Shown here in pieces: positions 1 through 5,855 of a stretch of 8,745 nucleotides of DNA (positions are counted from its first letter, which is position 1; every line of letters starts with the position of its first letter). The notes under the pieces were generated by a model that saw only the letters and a program-made list of their open reading frames with translations, was not told where the DNA came from and ran no database searches. Position numbers and translations under genes: made by a program. The stretch is taken from positions 1 to 8,745 of the forward strand of contig CAKKQI010000231.1 of assembly GCA_919901895.1 (NCBI GenBank). The letters are read 5' to 3'. The DNA is from Candidatus Brocadiaceae bacterium. Its GTDB lineage: Bacteria > Planctomycetota > MHYJ01 > JACQXL01 > CAKKQI01.

Positions 1-978
1 TTCTTCCAGCGGTTGTCTTAAGACTTCCAGTGTTTTGCGGTGGAATTCAGGTAATTCATCCAGAAAAAGCACTCCGTGGTGGGCGAGCGATATTTCACCC
101 GGCCGGGGAAAAGTCCCGCCGCCGACCAGCCCGGCGTCGGAAATGGTATGATGCGGTGTCCGAAACGGTCTGGTCCCTACCAGTGATTCACCGGAATGAA
201 GTAAACCGGCGATACTATGGACCCGGGTGGTTTCTAAAGACTCTCCAATAGTTAAGTCCGGCAAGATGGAGGGGATTCGTTTGGCCAGCATTGTTTTACC
301 GGAGCCGGGCGGTCCAATCATCAGGATATTATGTCCGCCGGCCGCGGCCACGGTGATGGCCCGTTTGACATGCGCCTGTCCTTTGACATCGGCAAAGTCA
401 AAGTCATAAATATTTTCCCGGCGGAAAACATCTTCCATTTTTATCCGTAACGGCTGGATTGAAATTTGATTATTTAAAAATCCAACCGCATCTGATAAAG
501 TGGTTACCGGGATAACGTCAATTTTTTCGACGACGCCGGCTTCGGCGGCATTCTGAGACGGGAGAATAATACCTTTAAGCCCCTGCTGGAGACAGGTCAG
601 GGCCATAGAAAGGGCTCCTTTAACGGGCCGGAGGGTGCTGTCCAGGGCCAGTTCGCCCATGACTGCGTAGTCTTTTAATTTATTACTTTGAACCTGTTCG
701 GCTGCGGCCATAATGCCTAAGGCAATCGGCAGGTCGTAAACCGAACCTTCTTTTTTCAGGTCGGCCGGGGCGAGGTTGATGGTTAATTTTGCCCGGGAAG
801 GGAATTTATAACCGGCGTTACTAAGGGCGGTCCGGATGCGGTCGCGGCTTTCTTTGACAGCCGTATCCGGTAGGCCGACCATTACGACCGACGGCCAGCC
901 GCGGGTTAGGTCCACTTCAATTTCAATCAGGTAGGCTTCTATTCCTTTCACCGCGGCGCTAAAGACTTTAGCAAACAT
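1..978 (-). CDS. comM: ComM/YifB-family Mg-chelatase-like AAA+ ATPase (3' end cut by window edge)
   Basis: Reading the minus strand from ATG 978-976 gives 326 codons with no stop before the window edge, so the C-terminal part (family members are about 500 residues) is missing. The N-terminal ~190 residues match the family's LonC-like ChlI domain (start [20 protein letters not shown]; then [14 protein letters not shown] and [11 protein letters not shown]). The AAA+ core follows: Walker A GPPGSGKT at about 222-229 (K228) and Walker B LFLDEL at about 304-309 (D307, E308), with the family segment [19 protein letters not shown] between them. Known role of ComM: a hexameric helicase promoting branch migration of incoming DNA during natural transformation; many YifB relatives are untested. 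The start overlaps the stop of the upstream GGDEF gene by 11 bp, so translational coupling is likely; a weak AAGG lies 8 nt before the ATG. The family call is firm; a role in transformation here is inferred. Confidence 0.95.
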   Translation of the reverse strand, partial: MFAKVFSAAVKGIEAYLIEIEVDLTRGWPSVVMVGLPDTAVKESRDRIRTALSNAGYKFPSRAKLTINLAPADLKKEGSVYDLPIALGIMAAAEQVQSNKLKDYAVMGELALDSTLRPVKGALSMALTCLQQGLKGIILPSQNAAEAGVVEKIDVIPVTTLSDAVGFLNNQISIQPLRIKMEDVFRRENIYDFDFADVKGQAHVKRAITVAAAGGHNILMIGPPGSGKTMLAKRIPSILPDLTIGESLETTRVHSIAGLLHSGESLVGTRPFRTPHHTISDAGLVGGGTFPRPGEISLAHHGVLFLDELPEFHRKTLEVLRQPLEE

Positions 979-1885
979 AATTCTTACCTTTTCTTTTTGC
1001 TTCATAAAGCGCCTGGTCGGCGAGATGAATCATTTCTTCAAAGTTAGTAATTCCGTTAGTGTGATCAATTACACCGACACTGATGGTAAGATGAATTGGC
1101 TGGGAAGATTCCGGAATGATAAAAGAATGATTGGCTATTTGTTGGCGGATATTTTCCGCTAAATCCAGAGCTTTTATTTTCGGTATTTCCGGCATAATAA
1201 TTAAAAATTCTTCGCCTCCATAACGGGCCGGCGTATCAATCGGACGACGTTGGCTGTTAATTAAAAGAGCGACTTCTTGAAGAATTCGGTCGCCGGCCAG
1301 ATGGCCGTAAGTATCGTTGCATTTTTTAAAATTGTCTATGTCAATCATCATTAAAGACAGCGGGTGCTTGAATTGTTGCGTCTGTAAAAATTCCGATTCC
1401 AGACGTTCCATAATATACGAGCGGTTAAATAAACCGGTCAGGTTATCCTTGATGGCCATCTGGGCCAGTTTTTTATTCATATCGCTCAGTTCTCTGGCAT
1501 ATTCATTGGCTTCCTTCATTTTAGACTGGAGTTCGGATAGTATTTTATCGAAATAATGACCCATTTTTTCCACCTCATCGCCCGTGGCTAATTTGATGCC
1601 TTCTTTTCTGGTCGCCGCCAAGAAATTTTCAGTTTTCTGATTAAGTTGTTCGATCGATGAAAGTGAACGCCGCAAAAGCCAGAAAGCGGCGATGGACATT
1701 AGTAAAATTCCGCCAAATCCGATAAAAATACTTAGCAGGATGGAAGTATTGACCGATAAACCGGGGGAAATTTTGACCAGCAGGTAAATAAAAAAAAGGG
1801 TGGGAATGACCGACAGCAAAGCGTAAATTATCCAGATCTTGTATTTAAGCCGTTGTGATTGAAGCGAGAAAATAGGTTTTAGCAT
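968..1885 (-). CDS. Membrane-bound diguanylate cyclase (GGDEF domain)
   Basis: A 305-residue protein from ATG 1885-1883. Two transmembrane segments (about 17-37 and 47-70) flank a very short loop. A HAMP-like/coiled linker (about 71-145) follows, then a GGDEF domain starting at DNLTGLFNR (147-155). The metal-binding segment [15 protein letters not shown] is present and the signature is GGEEF (223-227), the usual active variant, so it should make c-di-GMP from two GTP at the membrane. An RxxD inhibitory site (R214-P-I-D217) lies five residues before GGEEF, so product inhibition is expected. The frame stays open to an ATG at 1999, but the extra 38 residues are repeat-derived sequence with no domain, and a strong promoter (1896-1924) lies inside them, so 1885 is the better start. 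There is almost no periplasmic sensor, so the input signal is unclear. It is the first gene of a two-gene unit with comM, overlapping it by 11 bp. Confidence 0.9.
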   Translation of the reverse strand: MLKPIFSLQSQRLKYKIWIIYALLSVIPTLFFIYLLVKISPGLSVNTSILLSIFIGFGGILLMSIAAFWLLRRSLSSIEQLNQKTENFLAATRKEGIKLATGDEVEKMGHYFDKILSELQSKMKEANEYARELSDMNKKLAQMAIKDNLTGLFNRSYIMERLESEFLQTQQFKHPLSLMMIDIDNFKKCNDTYGHLAGDRILQEVALLINSQRRPIDTPARYGGEEFLIIMPEIPKIKALDLAENIRQQIANHSFIIPESSQPIHLTISVGVIDHTNGITNFEEMIHLADQALYEAKRKGKNYVC

Positions 1886-1895
1886 AGAGAGAAAG

Positions 1896-1924
1896 ATTAT
1901 ATCTCTAACGAGATAAAGGGTCAA
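1896..1924 (-). promoter_or_regulatory. Sigma70-type promoter for the GGDEF-comM unit
   Basis: On the minus strand, TTGACC (1924-1919) and a perfect TATAAT (1901-1896) are separated by exactly 17 bp. The expected transcription start, about 1887-1890, is only 2-5 nt before the ATG at 1885, so the mRNA should be leaderless or nearly so. No SD precedes that ATG, which agrees. Confidence 0.75.
1900..1915. promoter_or_regulatory. Palindrome in the promoter spacer, candidate operator
   Basis: TATCTC-TAAC-GAGATA, with perfect 6-bp arms around a 4-bp centre, fills most of the -35/-10 spacer and touches the -10 box of the GGDEF promoter. This is a typical place for a repressor or spacer-binding activator site. 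The protein that would bind is unknown, and a 6+6 palindrome can arise by chance in AT-rich DNA. Confidence 0.35.
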
Positions 1925-1939
1925 GAATTTTTGATTGTT

Positions 1940-1954
1940 CCAGTCTGAGACTGG
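1940..1954. repeat. Short perfect palindrome upstream of the GGDEF promoter
   Basis: CCAGTCT-G-AGACTGG, with 7-bp arms and a 1-bp centre, lies about 15 bp upstream of the -35 box. It looks like one of the many palindromic repeat fragments in this intergenic region, although its position would also allow an activator site. It accounts for part of the spurious N-terminal extension (DRPVSDW) of the GGDEF reading frame. Confidence 0.4.
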
Positions 1955-2140
1955 TCTGTCCCTCCTTGGCAGAGCACAATCATTTAGAGCGTATTTCATA
2001 ACCTCTTATCTGTCACCCTGAACTCGGAGACTGGGTCAAATAATCCCAAAAACATTCTTTTGTCATTCTGAACGAACTCCGCCTTAGAGACTGTAGTGAA
2101 GAATCTACTACAAGCGGTTTCATCAGGTTTTTATTAATGT

Positions 2141-2158
2141 GGAGACCTAAAGGTCTCC
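2141..2158. repeat. Hairpin repeat, copy 1
   Basis: GGAGACCT-AA-AGGTCTCC, with perfect 8-bp arms and a 2-nt centre, followed by CGCTAC. It is the inverted counterpart of the hairpin at 2301-2318. No T-tract follows, so it is not a classical intrinsic terminator. Confidence 0.75.
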
Positions 2159-2189
2159 GCTACACTTCTAACCACTGATTACATTGATT

Positions 2190-2201
2190 CCGCTAAAGCG
2201 G
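2190..2201. repeat. Small hairpin CCGCT-AA-AGCGG
   Basis: Perfect 5-bp arms within the sequence ATTCCGCTAAAGCGGGACGGATTA. It appears embedded in an ACCACTGATTAC...GGATTACCCAGATT-type repeat, which suggests one palindromic unit nested in another. The adjacent CGGATTA (2204-2210) and TAATCCG (2219-2225) form a further 7-bp stem with an 8-nt loop. Confidence 0.5.
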
Positions 2202-2228
2202 GACGGATTACCCAGATTTAATCCGTCT

Positions 2229-2258
2229 CGCCTCATCCCGCCTGGGCGGGAAGAGGCG
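2229..2258. repeat. GC-rich long hairpin at the palindrome centre
   Basis: A left arm at 2229-2242 (CGCCTCATCCCGCC) pairs with 2245-2258 (GGCGGGAAGAGGCG) at 13 of 14 positions around a 2-nt centre. It is the most stable-looking structure in the intergenic region and lies near the symmetry centre. No U-run follows on either strand, so a terminator role is unlikely; transcript insulation or a repeat-element core remain possible. Confidence 0.65.
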
Positions 2259-2300
2259 GGTAATCTATTCTTGAAATTAGTGTCATCGGTGGTTAGTAGC

Positions 2301-2318
2301 GGAAGCCTTTAGGCTTCC
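2301..2318. repeat. Hairpin repeat, copy 2 (inverted relative to copy 1)
   Basis: GGAAGCCT-TT-AGGCTTCC, with perfect 8-bp arms, preceded by GTAGC. Read in the same orientation, the copy at 2141-2158 is GGAGACCT-TT-AGGTCTCC preceded by GTAGC. The copies differ at two positions in each arm and every change is compensated, so the stem is kept. Confidence 0.75.
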
Positions 2319-2463
2319 ATCTTATGAAACTGTTTGTAATATCAATGAGTTATGCAAACGAGATTCTTCGGCTAACGCCTCAGAATGGCAATTTTGATTC
2401 ATTTGACCCAGTTTCTTGTTTCAGGGTCTCTTAAGAACAGATGCTGAAACGAGTTCTCCGAAG

Positions 2464-2496
2464 CCCCGATGGATATCGGGGTTCTGAGTCCATCGG
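2464..2496. repeat. Hairpin with an alternative overlapping pairing
   Basis: CCCCGAT (2464-2470) and ATCGGGG (2475-2481) form a perfect 7-bp stem with a 4-nt loop. The overlapping CCGATGGA (2466-2473) can instead pair with TCCATCGG (2489-2496), so two mutually exclusive hairpins exist. The site is about 80 bp upstream of the HEAT-gene -35 box and so probably outside that transcript. It is most simply another palindromic repeat unit. Confidence 0.5.
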
Positions 2497-2572
2497 ACAG
2501 TATGACACTACTAAAAATAGGAAATCTAGTGCTGGTTATGAAATACGCTCTAAGATGAAAACCGCTTTTCTA

Positions 2573-2600
2573 TTGACTATTCCGGCAGAAACTTTATAAT
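2573..2600 (+). promoter_or_regulatory. Sigma70-type promoter for the HEAT-aroC-methyltransferase-ABC operon
   Basis: TTGACT (2573-2578) and a perfect TATAAT (2595-2600) are 16 bp apart. The expected start of transcription, about 2606-2609, coincides with the ATG at 2609-2611, so the first gene should be translated from a leaderless mRNA. No SD is present. The sequence around the -10 is very AT-rich. Confidence 0.75.
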
Positions 2601-2608
2601 TATTATTT

Positions 2609-4648
2609 ATGAAAACAGTTCTAAATTATTTTATTATTTTAGGTCTAATGATCCAGATTGGTTGCGGTGGTGTTAAAAAACCGCCGCTTAAAGCAATTTT
2701 ACCGGCCGCCGAACAGCCGGGTTCGGTCGATGAAATTGCTTGGGGCAACCTGACCTTGAGAGAATTAAAAGAACGTCTTTATTCCAATGATGCCGAACAG
2801 CGGGTTCTGGTCGCCGATCGCCTGATCGCCTATGACAGTAAAAAATCCTTAAAAATTTTGCGTGAAGCACTGCAGAGCGACCGGCCGGAGGTCGTTCAGT
2901 CTATTCTTAAGGTTTTAGCCCTGTATCAGAATGAGATTTTCCTGGAACCGGTGCTTGATGTGCTGGAAACAAAAAATGATGCTTTTCAAAATTTAATTTT
3001 TGACATTCTCTCTAATTTTAACGGCGATGAATTGGCCGTTCTGTTGCTTAAACGTTTGGCCATAGTGGAAAAGCCGGTGCCGGCCCGTCAGAGTTTGATT
3101 CGGGCCCTGGGTTATACCAAAAGTAAGCAAGCCGTGGCTCCATTGATTGGCTTGTTGAATGAACCCTCTATCTCAAACGAACTTTTTGCCGAAGCGCATC
3201 GTGCTCTGGAAGAGATTACCAGATATTATGGCGCCAAGGGGCCAGAGGATTGGTCGCAATGGTGGCTGACCCACCAGAAATATTCCCGCGAGCGCTGGCT
3301 GGACGAAGCGGTGCTGCAATACCAGCAGTCGCTTAAAGAAAAAAATGTCCAGGTGCAAAATTTGAATAACCAGTTAGCCCTCCTTAAGATTGATTTGTTA
3401 AAGATAAAATTGGAAGAGGCCAGAAAATTAAAGGCGCAGGAAAGCGAACTTTCACTGATTCGCTCCGCCCTGACGGATGAATACACCGGCGTGCAAAAAT
3501 ATGCCATAGAACAATTAAGAGGCCAGCCTAAAGACAAGATCAAGGATTTGCTTCCCCGATTGATTGAAATTATGAACGGAGCCCAGCCGGAAATACGTAG
3601 TGCGGCGGTGATTACGCTGGGAGAGATTGGTGATGAAGCGGTAATTGACAATTTAATTGCTCTGTTATCTGATGTTAACGAGAACGTGGAAATTCGTAAA
3701 AATGCCGCCGGCTCGCTTGGTAAAATCGGCAGTTCTAAAGCATTAACGACGTTAACTTATTTATTAAAAGAAAATAATACGCCGATTCTTCTGGCGATTA
3801 TTGATGCACTGGGTAAAATCAGGGATAAGGAATCTGTGCCGGTTTCAATTGAATGTTTACAGGCGAAAAATAAACCGGATGAAGTTCAGCAAGCCATCAT
3901 AGAAGTACTGGGTGATATTAAAGACCCGCAAAGTCTGGATGTTATTATTGAATTCCTCAAAGATTCTCGCAAGCCGTTCCGTTGGTCAGCCGCGCGCAGT
4001 TTAGGCAAGATCGGTGATTCACGCGCGGTTGAGCCGTTGATAAAATTACTTGATGATGAATTTGCGGATATCAGGCAAATCACGGCTGAAATGCTGGGGC
4101 AGATTGAAGACAAATCCGCCGCGCCGGCTTTAATCAAGATGCTTTTAAACGACAAAGACTCGCGGGCGCGCGAACTGGCCGCCATCGCCCTCGGTAAAAT
4201 TAAAGATGCCGAAACTGTCAGCAGTTTATTACCTTCGCTGAATGATCCGGATGAAAAAGTAATCCGGGCCGTCTGGAATTCGGTTCTTTTAATCGTTAAC
4301 GACGATATTGAAACAGGCGAAAAAACTGCGGTTAATCTGGTGGAAATAAAACAATTAAGCCGAGCCGCTGATTTATACAAATTGCTTCTGGCGAATCCTA
4401 AATTTCAGCCCGCGGATGGCCGAAAAGAATTTGCGATTAATTTGCTTAGCTGCCGGATGCAACTCGGCCAGGTCTTGTTACTTTTAAATAAACCGGATGA
4501 GGCGGTTCCTTATTTGCAAGAGGTAATTAAAGAAATCCAGAATATCTTAACCGATCCGTCTCTTTTGCCAGATGTAAAGGAAAAATTAGAAAAAATTAAG
4601 ACAGATTGTGAAGCCCTCTTGAAAAATTTAGAGAAAAAACCGGAATAG
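2609..4648 (+). CDS. HEAT-repeat (PBS-lyase-like) putative lipoprotein
   Basis: A 679-residue protein. A hydrophobic N-terminus runs to Cys19 in the context IQIGC-GG, which looks like a lipoprotein signal, although the -3 residue is Gln instead of the usual Leu, so lipidation is probable but not certain. Helical HEAT-like repeats cover about 45-200. A Trp-rich segment (DWSQWW, near 215) and a Lys/Glu/Leu-rich coiled-coil-like stretch (about 230-285) follow. A second array of about eight or nine HEAT/PBS-lyase repeats covers about 295-580, with recurring LGKIGD and AAxxLG patterns. The last ~90 residues look TPR-like (AADLYKLLL; PDEAVPYLQEVIKEI). Such solenoids bind proteins and no catalytic motif is seen; a scaffold or assembly role at the envelope is inferred. 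The start at 2609 is supported by the promoter ending 8 bp upstream. It is the first gene of the operon, with aroC 4 bp downstream. I do not recognise a named gene. Confidence 0.85.
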   Translation: MKTVLNYFIILGLMIQIGCGGVKKPPLKAILPAAEQPGSVDEIAWGNLTLRELKERLYSNDAEQRVLVADRLIAYDSKKSLKILREALQSDRPEVVQSILKVLALYQNEIFLEPVLDVLETKNDAFQNLIFDILSNFNGDELAVLLLKRLAIVEKPVPARQSLIRALGYTKSKQAVAPLIGLLNEPSISNELFAEAHRALEEITRYYGAKGPEDWSQWWLTHQKYSRERWLDEAVLQYQQSLKEKNVQVQNLNNQLALLKIDLLKIKLEEARKLKAQESELSLIRSALTDEYTGVQKYAIEQLRGQPKDKIKDLLPRLIEIMNGAQPEIRSAAVITLGEIGDEAVIDNLIALLSDVNENVEIRKNAAGSLGKIGSSKALTTLTYLLKENNTPILLAIIDALGKIRDKESVPVSIECLQAKNKPDEVQQAIIEVLGDIKDPQSLDVIIEFLKDSRKPFRWSAARSLGKIGDSRAVEPLIKLLDDEFADIRQITAEMLGQIEDKSAAPALIKMLLNDKDSRARELAAIALGKIKDAETVSSLLPSLNDPDEKVIRAVWNSVLLIVNDDIETGEKTAVNLVEIKQLSRAADLYKLLLANPKFQPADGRKEFAINLLSCRMQLGQVLLLLNKPDEAVPYLQEVIKEIQNILTDPSLLPDVKEKLEKIKTDCEALLKNLEKKPE

Positions 4649-4652
4649 CCCT

Positions 4653-5852
4653 ATGTTGTCATATCTTACGGCCGGTGAATCACACGGCGACGTCATTGTT
4701 AGCATTATAGAAGGATTGCCGGCCGGTTTAGCGGTGGATATAAATTTTATTAACCAGGAGTTAAAATTACGTCAGGGTGGGTTCGGGCGCGGACGGCGGA
4801 TGAAGATGGAAAAAGACCGGGTGCAAATATTGACCGGTTTGCGCCGGGGTAAAACCATCGGTAGTCCGGTTACCCTGATGATCAAAAACTTGGTTCGGAA
4901 TATTAATCAAATTAGTCCATTAACGAATGTCCGACCAGGGCATGCTGATCTGGCCGGTGCGATGAAACTGGGATTAACCGATGCGAGGGATGTAGCGGAG
5001 CGGGCCAGCGCCCGCGAGACCACCGGCCGGGTGGTGGCCGGCGCCTTGGCCAAAATTCTGCTTCATCAATTTAACATTAAAATTTTTGGTTATGTGACGC
5101 AAATCGGAGGGATTGATTGCTGTTCTGTTGTTATTCCTGAGACAACAGGAATCTATAAAAGTGGTTTTAAAAAGATTGACTCCGCTATTGAGCGAATCCG
5201 AAACCATTCGTCTTTTTATTCCTTAACGCCTGGAATAGAACCGTTATGGGCCGAAAAGATTAAAGAAGCAAAAAACAAAGGTGATACGCTGGGCGGGGTT
5301 TTTGAAATCATTGCCTTTAATGTGCCGGTGGGGTTGGGTCATTATGCCCAGTGGCATCAACGATTGGATGGCCGGTTGGCGCAGGCATTAATGGCTATTC
5401 CGTCGGTTAAAGGCGTCGAATCAGGGCTCGGTTTCTGGTCCGGTAAATTTTTTGGTTCAGAGGTTCATGATAGTGTAAAGTTTTCTAAAGGTTGCGCGTT
5501 AATGAATGCCGGGGGCGGGTTTGCCCGCCGGACCAATAAGGCCGGCGGGTTGGAAGGCGGGATGACGAATGGTGAAAATATTGTTTTGCGGGCGGCCGTA
5601 AAACCGATTCCGACTCTTCAGAATCCTCTTCCGAGCATTAATCTGAAAACAAAGCGAATGGCTTTGGCCGGAGTGGAGCGAAGTGATACTTGCGTTGTAC
5701 CAGCCGCGCTGGTGGTGGGTGAGGCGGTGGTCGCTTTTGAAATCGCCCGGTCGTTTCTGGATAAATTCGGCGGTGATTCAATGGATGAACTGGACAGAAA
5801 CTTTACGGCTTATCAACGTGAGTTAAAGGAAAAATATTTTAAGAACCTCTAA
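4653..5852 (+). CDS. aroC: Chorismate synthase
   Basis: A 399-residue, apparently complete enzyme. It converts 5-enolpyruvylshikimate-3-phosphate to chorismate in the cytoplasm using reduced FMN, the last shikimate step towards aromatic amino acids, folate and quinones. Signatures in order: GESHG (8-12, catalytic-type His11), RQGGFGRGRRM (40-50), RPGHADLAGA (94-103, His97), ERASARETT (116-124), AIPSVKGVE, AGGLEGGMTNG (297-307), and ERSDTC (342-347) followed by VPAA and FGGDS. RQGGFGRG has Phe where Tyr is common, a mild change. The region between KNL and RPGHAD is compact. Only a weak GGA precedes the ATG, and the start lies 4 bp after the HEAT gene's stop, so expression probably depends on coupling. 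Placement between envelope-type genes is unusual for a shikimate gene and may reflect operon shuffling. Confidence 0.97.
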   Translation: MLSYLTAGESHGDVIVSIIEGLPAGLAVDINFINQELKLRQGGFGRGRRMKMEKDRVQILTGLRRGKTIGSPVTLMIKNLVRNINQISPLTNVRPGHADLAGAMKLGLTDARDVAERASARETTGRVVAGALAKILLHQFNIKIFGYVTQIGGIDCCSVVIPETTGIYKSGFKKIDSAIERIRNHSSFYSLTPGIEPLWAEKIKEAKNKGDTLGGVFEIIAFNVPVGLGHYAQWHQRLDGRLAQALMAIPSVKGVESGLGFWSGKFFGSEVHDSVKFSKGCALMNAGGGFARRTNKAGGLEGGMTNGENIVLRAAVKPIPTLQNPLPSINLKTKRMALAGVERSDTCVVPAALVVGEAVVAFEIARSFLDKFGGDSMDELDRNFTAYQRELKEKYFKNL

Positions 5853-5855
5853 ATT

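Larger units (their letters stand above)
2015..2427. repeat. Decayed modular inverted palindrome (~413 bp)
   Basis: At least six modules occur in mirrored order on the two arms. (a) 2015-2041 with 2401-2427, 22 of 27 matching, including a perfect 12-bp core ACTGGGTCAAAT. (b) CATTCTGA...GAAGAATCT at 2064-2106 with its inverse at 2361-2387. (c) 2111-2123 with 2324-2336, 11 of 13. (d) Hairpins 2141-2158 and 2301-2318. (e) 2168-2178 with 2286-2296, 10 of 11. (f) GATTACCC 2206-2213 with GGGTAATC 2258-2265. The centres of symmetry all fall between about 2221 and 2236, so this is one large palindrome with small indels, or a nested set of inverted repeats. The CATTCTGA/GAAGAATCT and ACCACTGATTAC pieces resemble dispersed intergenic repeats I associate with several uncultured bacterial lineages. 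Confidence 0.65.
1984..2553. repeat. Interval bounded by a perfect 20-bp inverted repeat
   Basis: TTAGAGCGTATTTCATAACC at 1984-2003 recurs exactly inverted at 2534-2553, about 530 bp apart. This outer pair frames the whole set of palindromic modules, like the terminal inverted repeats of a small non-autonomous element. No target-site duplication is visible outside the ends. After a one-base gap, ATGA on the right matches the inverse of TCAT on the left, so the repeat may extend slightly outward. The interval encodes no protein. It could be a MITE-like insertion, or an inverted duplication that has since acquired other repeats. Confidence 0.6.
1886..2608. other. Divergent intergenic region, non-coding, repeat-rich
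   Basis: The 723 bp between the two divergent genes hold no credible protein-coding sequence. They contain an outward-facing promoter at each end and, between them, dense inverted repeats and hairpins listed separately. Apart from the promoter-proximal stretches, most of the region from 1984 to 2553 can be assigned to repeat modules. I found no tRNA, rRNA, recognisable riboswitch or transposase remnant. Confidence 0.85.

Noticed and set aside
30..409. Two short plus-strand open frames
   Set aside because: They lie antisense to comM, whose conserved Walker A and B motifs on the minus strand explain the sequence.
2229..2258. Intrinsic terminator at the GC-rich hairpin
   Set aside because: The stem is strong but no T-run follows on either strand, and no gene ends nearby.
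2403..2431. A second promoter starting with TTGACC at 2403
   Set aside because: No -10-like hexamer lies 16-18 bp downstream; the TTGACC is part of the inverted repeat module.
1984..2553. CRISPR array
   Set aside because: The repeats are inverted, unequal in length and irregularly spaced, with no direct-repeat and spacer pattern and no cas gene.
2555..2599. A 14-codon reading frame (MKTAFLLTIPAETL) just before the HEAT gene, possible leader peptide
   Set aside because: It covers the -35 and -10 boxes of the operon promoter, so it would not be transcribed from it, and no RBS is seen.
3226..4380. Minus-strand open frames of 141 and 164 codons inside the HEAT-repeat gene
   Set aside because: They are antisense shadows of a well-supported repeat protein, rich in Ser/Leu as expected from the reversed frame, with no domain or RBS.
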